A stretch of 64,000 nt of DNA from Mesorhabditis belari. Taxonomy: Eukaryota > Nematoda > Chromadorea > Rhabditida > Rhabditidae. The notes beneath the pieces were generated by a model that ran no database searches, was not told the DNA's origin, and saw only the letters and a program-made list of their open reading frames with translations. Below, one piece after another: positions 21,937 through 33,685 of the stretch (its first letter is position 1; each line of letters begins with the position of its first letter). The DNA lies in contig CAUEEP010000556.1 of NCBI GenBank assembly GCA_958450365.1, positions 1 to 64,000 on the forward strand. Reading direction: 5' to 3'. Both the position numbers and the translations under genes were made by a program.

Positions 21937-22499
21937 AGGATAAAAATGTTTCTTTTTCCCATCAAGTGGGTTTTTCTTTCACAACATTTGGGTAATAGGG
22001 GTAAATAGGGTGAGAACAGCCGCAGTGCCATACAATTGTGTGTTTAACCTTTATGTCTTATTATGTACCCTTTGTTTGTATCACATGATTGGTTTTCAAT
22101 AAATGTATTTTTATATCAAATTTATAACACAAAGAAAATAGCAAACCTTTGAGCCTTGAACTTGAGCTTTGGGTCTGAGTCTGAGAGTGGTTGTAACCAT
22201 GATGGTCTTCATTTCTTACCAAAAATTCTAGAAAAACTGTATGATCTCAAAATTTATAAAACTAAAGAAAATAACAAACCCGAGAGAAAAAGAGAACTAT
22301 AGGATTTCCAAAAACTATAGAACATTTGAGGCATGTCTGGCAAATATCCAGCTTTTAGCTGGATATTATAAACTGAAAGCTCCACAAAAGGGACTCAGTC
22401 GTTCATGGTAAAAATAGCCCAAAATTCATTTTCATCTAGTTCCTATAAATTATTTTTCAACAATTAATGAAAAGTTAATTGTTGAAGAATTAATTACTA

Positions 22500-22680
22500 T
22501 TCAGCTCCTTATAGTCCTATAAAGCTCCTTCAAAACTCCTAGAAGCTCTTATTTAGTTCCTATAAAGCTCCTTTAAAACGGCGAAGCTCCCTTATAGTCA
22601 CTACTGGGTTCCTATAAAGCTCCTTCTAAGCTCCTTGAAAACCGCTTTATGGTTTTTATTTAGTTCCTCTCTATCTTCTT
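22500..22680 (-). repeat. GGAGCTTT-type tandem repeat, about 45-bp unit
   Basis: On the minus strand, units read GGAACTAAATAAGGACTATA then AAGGAGCTTTCAAGGAGCTT. The family recurs near 22.99-23.11, 25.68-25.80, 26.10-26.29, 26.97-27.07, 35.11-35.32, 37.42-37.52, 43.46-43.62, 43.90-44.03, 55.58-56.10, 57.30-57.40, 57.79-57.98, 58.29-58.41 and 59.16-59.26 kb, in both orientations. It is the most dispersed repeat in the window. Confidence 0.8.
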
Positions 22681-23319
22681 TAATACCTCCCTCCCGAGAA
22701 TGCATGGATTCAAGACGGTCAAAAGGAATCCCGATCTAATCATACGGACGAGCAGTGAATATAGAGGAATCAGATTTTTATGCTAATTCAGGGTTATTCT
22801 TTACTATTATCTAGAGTGTAAAAACAGCCACACACATAAAAATCTGAAAAGGGTGTCTAAGAAAGCATTGGTTTGGCTGCCAGCCAGACACTTAATGCAG
22901 TTAAGAATTCTTTTGTACTTTTGCAGAAATCCAGCTTTGGATCTAGTGAGAATGATTCCATGATCTAAAAGATTTCTAATAGGGAAAGATTCTAAATAGG
23001 GACTATAAAGTAGTTTTATAGGGGCTTTCTGGGAACTAGACCTTTAAAGAGCTTTCAAGAGAGTTTTGAAGGAGCTACATAGGAACTAAATGGGTACTAT
23101 AGAGAAGCCTTCACTCATAGTAGACTGCAATTTCACGCTGATTCAAGAAATCTCAACAGCTTGACGTGAAGCCAAAACTTCGAGAAGAGTTAAAACTTCC
23201 ACGACTTCTCAAGTCCAAAATAGCACAAAGATCTGCAAAGTCCCACAGTACGCACAAATTCATTTTAAGTAGCGTGGTGAAAAGCTTCTAATAGTAAATC
23301 TTTGAGCACTCCCTTTCAG

Positions 23320-23604
23320 ATATCGATGAATGTCAAACGGAAAACGCTGGCTGTTCTCAATTATGTGTGAACACTGCTAGGAGTCATCGTGAATGCAAAC
23401 CAGGTTTCATGCTCACTTACGTGGGAAAACTTGTGAAGGTAATACAAGCTGCACTTATTGCGATTTCAAATCTTACTTTAGATATCAGTGAGTGCGTGAA
23501 CAACAATGCAGGATGTAAATTTGAGTGCCGAAATAGGGATGGGGATTATGAATGCATTTGTGAAAAGGGATCCGTTTTGGCTGAAGATAAACATACTTGT
23601 CATG
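23320..23604 (+). CDS. Two calcium-binding EGF-like exons (left inner arm)
   Basis: Exon 23,320-23,438 encodes IDECQTENAGCSQLCVNTA followed by CKPGFMLTY. Exon 23,482-23,604 encodes ISECVNNNAGCKFECRNRDG, DYECICEKG and ends DKHTCH. D-I/V-x-E-C starts and Cys spacing mark cbEGF modules of extracellular proteins. Both exons begin in phase 1, with the Asp codon split over the intron, the usual arrangement that lets EGF modules shuffle; the intron is 43 nt. The second exon is intact. The first lacks one base near its end (TACGTGGG where the partner has TACGATGGG) and another Gly/Ser region is altered, so as printed it shifts frame. The parent protein is unknown. Confidence 0.7.
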
Positions 23605-24036
23605 GTAAGATTTCCAAAAATTGACCGCTTCAAAGGAATGCTTTTTCAGCATAAACAGCTAACAATGAGAAGGAATGACTTGAAATCTTTGGGGAAGGGA
23701 CTGCCAAACGTTGCCCAGTGGTGGTGCTACACGCTACAAGGTGGGCCGAGCTCACCCAGACCATTCTAACTTCTAATACCTTCTAGGGAACTAATCTAAT
23801 ACTTAGATTTCAAATACCATTTTAGTTCAGTTTTTCTTCTTTTCTTCAGTTCAGTTCTTTTTTCGTCTTATTACTCTCTTTTGTAAACCAAAACCAAAGT
23901 GTGACCGTCGCTGGCCCTCATTCTCCTTCATTTTCAAATTGTCGTCACTCATGTCGTTGTGTTCAAGAGAACACACAAGTTTAATGATTCAAAGGTTGCT
24001 AGAAACTTTCCCTTCTTGTTAATCATTTGATTTTAG

Positions 24037-24100
24037 ACTGGAAAGTGCAAGTGTAAAGCCGGTTTCTACGGGCCTTTCTCCAAAAAGACCGTGTCCTTTC
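24037..24100 (+). pseudogene. Laminin-type EGF fragment
   Basis: After GATTTTAG the translation is TGKCKCKAGFYGPFSKK. C-x-C-x2-GFYG is the hallmark of the second half of laminin/EGF modules. Around 24,226-24,270 another frame reads CSCPDGTQFSANI, possibly the next module. These suggest the EGF gene continued into the spacer. Confidence 0.45.
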
Positions 24101-24744
24101 GGTTTTATGAACCTTTGGCGAGAAAGGTTGTCAAACTTTACATTCTATCTGTCTTTCCAATCACCTAACTAGCAAGAAGAATCAAATCAAGGCAAGCAAT
24201 TTAGTGTGCAAAGAAATGTTCATGTCCAGATGGGACTCAATTTTCGGCAAATATCTCACGCAGCCGGAACGTGTCTTAAAAGTCGCGTAAGTTAAATTGG
24301 TCATATTGGTCATATTGGAACATTTGGCAGGAACATTTGTAGGGAGTCTTATTGGAAAGATTGTCCAAACAATTTTGTTTGAAAACTTGCCAAAAATTTG
24401 AGTATAAAAATGGGCTTCAGTCTCTCATCGCTCCTTTCGCTGAAAATTATTGATTTGCAGAAACGTCCAAATCAGAAAGTAGCCGAAATAAAAAATGATT
24501 TTTGATCGATAAGAATTCTCTCCAATGCATATACAATTTCAGAAATAGTTTTTCTTTGTGTTCATGATTTGTGTTATTCAAGTATTGTTGTTTTAGCAAA
24601 GAAAGCAATAAAGCAATTTTTAGCAATAAAGCAATGTTTTAGCAATAAATGTTCCTGATTCCAAAAATTTGGTCGCCAAAATGGGCCAAAATGTTCAGCA
24701 GAGCTTTGACTTGTTCAGCAAATCTTTGATTTGTTCAGTTTTGT

Positions 24745-24945
24745 TCAGTAAAGCGTAGATTCTGACCTTATTCTTTTAGACCAGGTAAAATCAATAGAAA
24801 ACCAGTAGATTCTGTCTTTATTTTTTTTTACAAGTTGAATTTCAATGGAAAACCAGTAGATTATGGCTTTATTCTTTTTACAAGGTAAAATCCACAGGAA
24901 AACCAGTAGATCTGCCTTCATTCTTTTTACAAGGTAAAATCAACA
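24745..24945 (+). repeat. 50-bp minisatellite, about 4 units
   Basis: Same family as 36.61-37.41 kb, including CCAGTAGATTCTG and ACAAGTTGAATTTCAATGG subtypes. It lies exactly at the inner end of the right arm. Confidence 0.85.
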
Positions 24946-25191
24946 GAACTAAAAAACTGAACTAAAAATGGTATTTGAAATCTAAGTATTAGATTAGTTC
25001 TAGAAGGTATTAGAAGTTAGAATGGTCCTAAACCAGCTCGCCACCTTGTAGCGTAGCAACTTACCACTGGGCAACGTTTGGCAGCCCCTTCCCCAAAGAT
25101 TTCAAGTCATTCCTTCTCATTGTTAGCTGTTTATGTTGAAAAAAGCATTCCTTTGAAGCGGTCAATTTTTGAAAATCTTACCATGACAAGT

Positions 25192-25467
25192 ATGTTTATC
25201 TTCAGCCAAAACGGATCCCTTTTCCCAAATGGATTCCTAATCCCCATCCCTATTTCGGCACTCAAATTTACATCCCGCATTGTTGTTCACGCACTCATTG
25301 ATATCTAAAGTAAGATTTGAAATCGACAATAAGTGCAGCTTGCATTACCTTCACAAAGTTTTCCCATCGTAAGTGAGCATGAAGCCGGTTTGCATTCACG
25401 ATGACTCTAGCAGTGTTCACACATAATTGAGAACAGCCAGCGTTTTCCGTTTGACATTCATCGATAT
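25192..25467 (-). pseudogene. Two calcium-binding EGF-like exons (right inner arm)
   Basis: Mirror of 23,320-23,604. Exon 25,349-25,467 keeps TACGATGGGAAAACT but has an extra T before TGTGAAG. Exon 25,192-25,304 is 113 nt instead of 123, missing the part that encodes DYEC. Splice signals GTAAGA and TTTAG/TTTCAG remain. The two arms are damaged at different places. Confidence 0.65.
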
Positions 25468-26852
25468 CTGAAAGGAGTGCTCAAAGATTTATATTGTAGC
25501 TTTTCACCACGCTACTTCTAAATGAATTTGTGCGTACTGTGGGACTTTGCAGATCTTTGTGCTGTTTGACTTGAGAAGTCGTGAAGTTTTAACTCTTCTC
25601 GAAGTTTGGCTTCACGTCAAGCTGTTGAGATTTCCTTGAATCAGCGTGAAATTGCAGTCTACTATGAGTGAAGGCTTCTTTATAGTTCCTCTTCTAGTTC
25701 CCTCTGCAGCTCCTTCAAAACTCTCTTGAAAGCTCTTCAAAGGTCTAGTTCCCAGAAAGGCCCTATAAAACTACTTTATAGTCCCCTATTTAGGGAATCT
25801 TTCCCTATTAGAAATCTTTTAGATCATGGAATCATTCTACTAGATTCAAAGCTGGATTTCTGCAAAAGTACAAAAAGAATTCTTAACTGCATTAAGTGTC
25901 TGGCTGGCAGCCAATCAATGCTTTCTCCTGGACACCCTTTTCAGATTTTTATGTGTGTGGCTGTTTTTACACTCTAGATAATAGTAAAGAATACCTGATT
26001 AGCATAAATCTGATTCTCTATATTCACCGCTCGTTCCTATGATTAGATCAGGATTCTTTGACCGTCTTGAATCCATGCATTCTCGGGGAGGGAGGTTTAA
26101 AAGAAGATAGAGAGGAACTAAATAAAAACCATAAAGCGGTTTTCAAGGAGCTTAGAAGGAGCTTTATAGGAACCCAGTAGTGACTATAAAGGGAGCTTTC
26201 AAGCCGTTTTAAAGGAGCTTTATAGGAACTAAATAAGGCTTCTGGGGAGTTTTGAAGGAGCTTTATAAGGACTATAAAGGAGCTTGAATATAAATTAATT
26301 TTTCAACAATTAGCTTTTCTTGTTGTTGAAAAATAATTTATAGGAACTAGATGAAAAATGAATTTTTGAGCTATTTTTACCATGAACGACTGAGTCCCTT
26401 TTGTGGAGCTCTTCTGTTTATAATATCCAGCTAAAAGCTGGATATTTCTAGGCATGCCTCAAATGTTCTATAGTTTTTGGAAATTCTATAAGTTCTTCTT
26501 TTTCTCTCAGGTTTGTTATTTTCCTTTGTTTTATAAATTTTGAGATCCTTCAGTTTTTCTAGAATTTTTGGTAGAAAATAGAAGACCATCATGGTTAAAT
26601 CACTCTCAGACTCAGACCCAAAGCTCAAGTTCAAGGCTCAAGGTTTGCTATTTTCTTTTGTGTTATAAATTTGATATAAAAATCCATTTATTGAAAACCA
26701 ATAATGTGATACAAACAAAGGGTACATAATAAGACATAAAGGTTAAACTCACAATTGTATGGCACTGCGGCCGTTCTCAGCCTATTTACCCCTATTACCC
26801 AAATGTTGTGAAGAAAAAACCCACTTGATGGGAAAAAGAAACATTTTTATCT

Positions 26853-26920
26853 TGCCAGAGTGATTGAACCCTCGACCTTCTGCCTAGAGACAAGACTCCT
26901 AACCGGTCGGCCATCTGGCC
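26853..26920 (-). tRNA. tRNA-like sequence, mirrored copy
   Basis: Reverse-complement partner of 21,869-21,936 with the same acceptor stem, A box and B box. The anticodon-loop region reads CTCTAGGCAGA instead of CTCTTAAGCAGA. Confidence 0.4.
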
Positions 26921-27469
26921 ATATCATATAATTTTTTCTGAATTTCGTACTTTTCAACTGTTTGTTATAAAGGGGCTTTCTAGGAACTAAATAGAGACTG
27001 TAAAGGGCTTTAAAGGGAGCCTTTAAGGAGTTAGTTAGGAACTAAATAAGGACAGGATAGACGAGCAGGGAGCTTTAAGCCCCCTCTCTGCCCTCTCTTC
27101 TCTTCTCTACTTCCCCTAATTCCAATTAATGCATTGGATTATTTTCTTTATTTCCCACAAATGACTTGTGCATAAGTGTGTCCAGTTTTATTCAAAGATT
27201 CCATAACCATTTTCGGTTCCAATTCTGATTTCTATATATAGGCACTAGCTTGTCTGCTCCCCTTCCTCTCCTCTCATCTTCCTTCCTCCTTCCCCAATCC
27301 CAATTTTTGTGAAATAAAACTCAAAGACAACTGCATATACAACCCCAATCCAACAGGCACATCAATTTCTATTAGGTTTTTATTTTTATCACATACCTGA
27401 ATATTGACACTTGCTAATCGAAAGTTGAAGGCCTAAAAAGCGGAAGCGACTTGAAAATTAAAATTTTAC

Positions 27470-27778
27470 CTTTTTCAGTACTGCAAGCCTTTTCACTACT
27501 GTAAAGCTTTTCAGGCCCCGAAGCCTTTTCAGTATTGAAAGCCTTTTCAGTACTGAAAGCCTTTTCAAGCTGAAAGCCTTTCTCAGTATTGAAGTCTTTT
27601 CAGGGCCCTGAAAGGCCTTTTCGGTACCGTAACCTTTTCAGGCCTGAAAGCCTTTTTCAGTACTGAAAGCTTTCACTCCAGCGCTTTCAATACTGAAAAG
27701 GCTTTCAGGCCTGAAAAGGTTACGTACTGAAAGCCTTTTCCGTTCCTGTAACCCTTTTCAGGCTAAACCTTGATGGAG
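27470..27778 (+). repeat. 18-bp palindromic satellite (array 4)
   Basis: Begins immediately at the end of the inner-arm homology (27,474). Units match array 1 (5.63-5.93 kb) in the same order, with the same variants at the start. It is the first element of the extra DNA in the right arm. Confidence 0.9.
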
Positions 27779-28086
27779 GTGGTTGTTTTTTATTGGGTTG
27801 GAGTTGTTTTTATAAACAAATGAAATAAATTGTTGAATTGACACAACCGCAAATGAGCCAAAACTCAAATTGTGTGAAAACAATTATATTTTGATATTCT
27901 GAGTTCAAAACTTAATAGCTGCAGAAGAATTCTTTTAGAACAAATTTATTAAAACTCGAAACTCGAAACTCGACGACATTAACTGACGATAATTTCTAAA
28001 AACGAATCCAATTTTGTGAGTTGATTTGCTACACTTTATTTTCGGTTTGTTTATAATTTAATCTTTAGTTATTTTCAATTTTAGAG

Positions 28087-28180
28087 ATGAACCAGACCGA
28101 AAGCTTATCTCCACCCAACATGGCGGCCATAAATATTTTGCAGGAAAGACTCGAAGACACAGGACACATCCCTAATCAGT
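28087..28180 (+). CDS. Small first-exon candidate
   Basis: After TTTTAG the sequence reads MNQTESLSPPNMAAINILQE then RLEDTGH. Diverged copies with MKTTHTGSISRPNMLVIN are at about 985-1,065 and 58,870-58,950 (and inverted at 37.77-37.83 kb). The shared pattern (Pro-Asn-Met, Ile-Asn, Gln) suggests a coding segment, of unknown family. Confidence 0.3.
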
Positions 28181-28360
28181 TTGCTTCAAAAAATTTCCCC
28201 GTGATCACTTGTCCCCTCTCAGCTCACGTTTTTTGTTCGTTTGAATCCGATTTTTTTGTTTTAGGTTGTTATCAATCCAGCTTCCATATAAATATAAATA
28301 GTAAGATTGGGACTGACAGGATTTCGATTGCCATCAGTTCACAGCTTCTAACACATACGC

Positions 28361-28819
28361 CTCTCTCCTCTTGTCTCGCTCTTCTCTTCGCCGTTCTTCT
28401 CTCGTCTTCAGTGGGTTCAAGTTTAGAGAAATTAATCTTCTCAAAGTTTTATTCAATTAGCGCATTCTCAGCCTATAAATCAACTTTGGCTTATTAGAAA
28501 GATGGCCCAAGGTGCCTCAAAGCTCAAAAGAAATCAAAGATTTTAGCTTGTTCTGCCATGGTGGACGCTGTTGTCGTCCCCGGCATGCGACTCCTTTTGT
28601 CCAGTGAGTTAAATTCTCAATCAAAAAATATTCTGACTGTTGCTACAAACACCGTTAAACAAGGCCGATAAAGGCTTAGTTTAGGAAATTAGTTTTGTCG
28701 TCACAATTTTCCTCAATTCATTTAAAAATATTTATTCTTAGAGTGTTGTCGTCGCTTGCTGCGTTTCAAAAGACTTTAATGGTGGTTTCTGCATCGTTGG
28801 AGCAGCCTTCTGCAACTGA
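28361..28819 (+). pseudogene. Cys-rich secreted peptide gene, damaged copy
   Basis: Homologous to 59,273-59,728. The signal-peptide start codon is lost (ACATACGCC where the other copy has CAATGCG). Exon 28,498-28,603 has an extra C in GTCCCCGG that shifts frame before the first Cys pair and ends CCA|GTGAGT. Exon 28,742-28,819 is open with TGA stop and the CC...C...C pattern. Same intron phases as the 59-kb copy. Confidence 0.6.
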
Positions 28820-28899
28820 AAGCCAGAATATCTTTCCGAATGTTGTGCGCAATCATTTTGTTTTTCTTATATAAACTGAATCAGATGGATTTTTGCTTT

Positions 28900-29335
28900 C
28901 CATCTTTCGAAATCTTGCTATTTTCTATATCTTTCCTATACCTTTCTATGTTTTTCTATATATTTTTCTTTCATAAATAGTGCTACCTTTCTATACCTTG
29001 CTACATCTTTCTATCGTTCTATATCTTTCCTATATCTTTCTATGCTTTTTCTATATCTTTCTATCTTTCTATATCTTTTACATCTTTCTATCCTCCACAT
29101 CTATATTTTTCTATATCTTTCTATATCTTTCCTATTTTATATTCTTTCTATCTTTCTATCTTTCTATATCTTTTCATCTTTCTATCCTCCCACATCTATA
29201 TTTTTCTATATTTTTCTATATCTTTCTATCTTTCTATATCTTTCTATCTTTCTATCTTTCTATATCTTTTTACATCTTTCTACATCTTTCTATCGTTCTA
29301 TATCTTTCTATATCTTTCTATATTTTTCTTGAAAG
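28900..29335 (+). repeat. TATCTTTCTA microsatellite (expanded)
   Basis: Over 400 bases of TCTATATCTTTCTATCTT-type repeat, partner of 20.76-20.99 kb. Long Ile/Phe/Leu-rich frames here are artefacts of the repeat. Confidence 0.9.
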
Positions 29336-29503
29336 ATTTGAATCTATTTTGTTTGTTTGTTTTTGTTTTTGTTTGTTGTTTGAATTTGTTTTTTCAAAGA
29401 CAAATCCAAAAAGACACGAAAAGACACGTCAATCCAAGCACTTTTCCTTTTTCTAATCTTTTCCAAACGATTCTGTAATCGATTCTTTTCCTTAAAATTT
29501 CAG

Positions 29504-32500
29504 AGATTTCTTCGATTCGTCCAGGTCTCCGCCTCGATTCGATCGGTGATCGTCCAGTTCCGCTACTTCATCTCGAGGTAATCAAGCTTTTCTTATATTC
29601 ATAAATTCCAGATTTTCCTGTGATAAAGCATAAGATTCCGCTTCCAGATGGGACAAGGATCTCGAGTCTGGAGGAATCGGGCAACAAGTGGTGCGTGCTT
29701 GTTGAAGAAAAAGAATAAGGAAAGGGCTGATCTTTAAGGATCCTTTTCCATTTTGCAATGAAATGCTAGCCATTTGACATTTACCGTTTGAGTTTACCGG
29801 CTTATTTTTCAATTTTACTCAAAAATATTTAATTTTTTTTCTATGAAAAGCATCACGCAAATCGTTATTATGGTAGCTGATTAAACGACTATAAATCTTG
29901 CGAGGAATACGTTTCATGAAAACGCAGACTTAGCTAAGAATTAGTGTAAAAATGAGCTGTAGGTCAAAAAAAGCAGAATGCAAAAACACTGACTCTAAGC
30001 CTTCAAGATACTGAACTACTTTTGCAGTCCTCACTATCTTATGGAATCAGAGGAAAAGTTTGAAAAATACAAAAAAAAGCTTGAAAACAAGAAATAAGAG
30101 CAACAGAATAAAGGACAAGGTTGTGAAGAGTTGACATTTAGAATATAAGTCCACTTCGAGATAGAGATCTATGACCACTCATTTCAGAATTGGTGTTGGC
30201 CTTCACAATTCATCGCACAGAATCGGGGCAAACAATCGATCGAATCCCATTCATCGGACACCGCGACAACAGCAACAACTCCAGCCACCGCCACCCATTC
30301 ATCTGCCAATGCACGGCCCGCAACATGTTCGTTTTGAAAACATTAATCTTTAATAATATTGAACTCTCGCCTTTCTTGGCGATATTTGTCATCAATCTTT
30401 TCCTTACAATTACTATCGTGCTTCAGATGTAACCAGGCCTTAAATTCTACTCTAAGGGCATCTATTCCATAAAACTACCGCAAATCAGACATTTTTCCTA
30501 TTCAATAAGCTCAATTCTGGTCAGATTTGATGAGCAATCATTTAAGTCTCAATGAATGAGCCCAAATTTGATTGATTATGATATTTTTCTTAAATATATT
30601 TGCTAAAGAAATTATCAGCTAGAGGAATGCTCGCTCCAGTTGGAACCAGCCCAGCCTTGAGCTTCTAATGGTCTTCTTTGAGCCGGTTCTATTCTTCAAA
30701 AACTTTAAAAACCATTCAAGTGTTGAGGGTGACGTCAGGATAGGATTTTCAAAATATCATACCGCTTATACCAAAGAAATCTTTTCAAAGAACTTTTTCC
30801 TAGTTTGAAATATTCCCTTGTCAGACATGACATCAATGATAAGTACACTTATTGTTTTCATCCCCAAATTTTGGTCAAAAACCCAAAGAAAACCAATAGC
30901 TTCATCGCGACAAAGAGTTCGTAATTGGCGGCTGATGAGAGGAGGCATACGGCGGAAGGGGCTCCCCTTCACCCCCCTTTGGTCGTCTCATTTCCTCACA
31001 TTCCCCACGTCTTCTTGAATCACTTTATCTCAAGGCTTCACCCCTTTCCCGATCTTTTGATCAATTCATCGATTGGTTGGCTACCTTCCAAAAATGCCCG
31101 GCAGGCCCAACAATAACATTTGTTCCACCAACATCCGAAATCCAGTGGGTTTCCTCGGTGGTACTCAACCATTACCCCACAACAAATTAAGAAGATAATA
31201 ACCTAAATTTTTGTAAAAACTCTAAAATTTTTCGAAAACAACTTTTTTAAGTAAAGGGTTTTTCTGAACCCCTCAGTTGTAAGCTTCCATATAAAAAATA
31301 TCAGATTAGATAAAAAGTATTTTTAAAAAATTTATTTTCATGGCTTAGTGCCTTTTTCTTTTCTTGCCTTTTTGCCTTTATTGCCTTTTTTCTTTTCCTG
31401 TTAGCTTTCATCCAGCCTCATCCATCACCCAATCCACGGAACGATTCTCGATTTTCCCCACCCTATTTGCAATTATTTATGAACTTACCTTGAATCGACC
31501 TTTCCGGGCATCTTTCGACCTTTTGAGATAAAAGTTGAACTTTTCCTAATCAAGCGAGCTCTTGAAAGACATTTATTGGAATCTCCCTTGGATTAAATCC
31601 TTCATTTCATTCGTTTCGTCAAACAAATTGATGAGGAAGCATTGTTTGCAGGTACGTGGCTCGTCGAAAGGATCCATTCCCAGTGCCGATAATCCAGATT
31701 TTGACCATGATCGCAAAAAGAAGGACATTTACAATGGGAGTGAGGTTCATTTCCCATTTCATTCATAGTTATGAATCAAATCAGAAGTTTTTCAGAGGTT
31801 TTGCTAAAACCTATTATACGAGTTTTTCAGTTGAACGCCTTCGTCGCAATAATATCAAAAGACCGCATCAACGAATTAGGGGCTTTTGCTGCCTAAAGAA
31901 GCCTCCAAGTGAGTTAGAATCAAATTTTCAAGAAAAACGCTAAATATTTACTTCGCGTTATCACAGCCGAATTGAGAGATGAAGCTGAACAAAGGGACGA
32001 TTCTCAAAGCATCTTGTGACTACATTCGACAATTCGAAGGGTCAATATGTAAGTGAAAAAAGCTTCCTATGCAAAGAAGAGGTTTCAGCAACAACAGAAC
32101 AAATTGGAAAGCGCTTTGCGAAACAGTACGCCGATCGAGTCCAGGGTGAGTGAGGGAAAATGACTTGGCTTGGCTCCTATCCTATTCAATCTTTTCTACA
32201 GATACAGTACTTTGAGTTTCAACTATGAGTGTATACATTTTCTGAAAGGTCTTTTCAAGGCTGACCAAGTGTTAATATTATTATTTAGTGGTAAAGACAA
32301 AGGGAGTTAGCAAAGTGACGATCTTTTCCAAATATCATATTTCATCAGTGTAGATAGCTGTTAAATCATCCTTATAAGCGATTAAATAAAGATTAAGGAT
32401 ATCCATTTCTTTACGCAATTCTAGGAACTCAGGAGATCTTGGCAAAGATGGCCTCAGGGCGCCCACCAAAAGTTCTTCCCCCACTCCCAGCCATCCCCTC

Positions 32501-33685
32501 CGCTTCTCAACCATTCAGACAGGAGATCCAAGAGAGTCCAAATCAAACCCCATGCGGATCACTTGAAAGCGATTGACCAACTCTTCTCTTGACTCCCCTC
32601 GAGAACACACGCAATCAATCGGCTCCCGATTGGGTACTAAAAAATTAGCAACTAGTACTAGGTCCCCTAAATTTATGTTCTATATTTTGCTCTTTTTCTT
32701 TATTTTTAGTCCTCATCGGGTTTTATGTCACAACTCTCTGACACGACGTCTGCGATGGCGATTGCCTCCCGCTAGGACGGATTTACCATGGGTCCGACCA
32801 ATTCTTTGGCTCAAGTCCACAAGGTTATCAGACGCCAATGGAGGTGGAGAAGTTATAGATATATCAAACAAAACTTCGTCTAATTATATTCTATTGATTG
32901 TTTACAATATTTAGATAAAATTAGTATCAAATAGAGCAGCGTGGCCAATTTGGTTGCAAAGTTGAAACTAAAGTAGAAGTTTATTGCGGAAGTAGGAAGT
33001 AGCTACAGTAGTAGAAGTGAACGTAGAAGCCACGGCGGTTACCGTAAGAAATTACTTTATCAAATACTTACCTAGCTATTAGCTGGATGATCATTCAATA
33101 GTTTGCAATTAGTTGTTTAGTTTTTAGGCAGTAAATGGTCAGTAAATATTCAATGTATACATCTTAAAAACTCTTTCTGAATAGTTTAATCTTTGCAGAG
33201 ACCGCCTAGACAGCCAAGGGATCCACCACGGGCCATTCCCCGATTTGATCACGGAGTAGTGTCTTGAGGTAGGATTGAGATAATAGATAAAAAAAGATGC
33301 CATTCTATTTAAATCTAAACCCTAAGATCTAAATTCTGATTTAAATATAAAATCTCTAATATGCTCTGCATACAGAACAATTCACTCCTCCACTCGGACC
33401 CGTTGATGTCACAAGCCGGCGGCCCAACGCCAAACCTTGCCGCCAGCCAGATTAGGCATCATATCTCGTCGGATCCATCGAGTTTTAGGTACGCTGGAAG
33501 AAAACAAAGTAGCAACATTGAAATACCAAATAGCAAAAATACTTTGATCCTAGAAGTCGAAAATCTTGATTAAGGCTTGCTTAGATTATCCTGATTATCC
33601 TGAAGCTGAGACTGCGCGCAGATGCCGACGCGGATGTACAGTCAATAGCTTTAAGTCCAAGAAGACTGTAGCCCAAGAGTACTGA
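29504..33685 (+). pseudogene. MITF/TFE-like bHLH-zip gene, right-arm copy
   Basis: Mirror of the left-arm gene. Exon candidates: 29,504-29,577 (unsure), 30,188-30,350 (Gln/Pro-rich), 31,652-31,739, 31,831-31,908, about 31,975-32,150, 32,425 onward, 33,199-33,268, 33,376-33,488, 33,585-33,685. Exon 31,652-31,739 reads SADNPDFDHDRKKKDIYN and joins in phase to ERLRRNN with an Ile codon across the intron, as in the family. Damage: two inserted bases and rearranged CAAAAGACCGC in helix 1; the acceptor GAATTTAGAGAG reduced to GAATTGAGAG; ELEE turned to ELRR-like by a lost base; TGG to TAG in exon 33,199-33,268; one base missing in 33,376-33,488. So many breaks make it non-functional as printed. Confidence 0.6.

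Larger units (their letters stand above)
15050..23831 (+). repeat. Left arm of the giant inverted duplication
   Basis: Nearly everything here has a reverse-complement partner in 24,957-35,010. Outer part 15,050-20,760 pairs with 29,330-35,010 (paired positions sum to about 50,070). Inner part 21,312-23,831 pairs with 24,957-27,474 (sum about 48,787). Between the two parts the right arm carries roughly 1.3 kb more (palindromic satellite, a Cys-rich gene copy, expanded microsatellite). Identity is high along the arm, with most differences single-base indels. Contents: a bHLH-zip gene (minus strand), two EGF exons (plus), a tRNA-like sequence, polypurine element and GGAGCTTT-type repeats. Inner-arm sequence also occurs at 56,663-58,465 and 43.45-44.03 kb. 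Confidence 0.9.
23832..24956. other. Spacer of the giant palindrome
   Basis: Unpaired 1,125 bases at the centre. It holds an EGF-like fragment (24,037-24,100), an inverted copy of 3,019-3,300, and the start of a minisatellite array. Nothing here looks like a replication origin or transposase. Confidence 0.7.

Noticed and set aside
28980..29456. Long Ile/Phe/Leu/Ser-rich frames that look like membrane proteins
   Set aside because: They are translations of TATCTTTCTA microsatellite; the same holds at 15.0, 20.6-21.0 and 34.8-35.1 kb.
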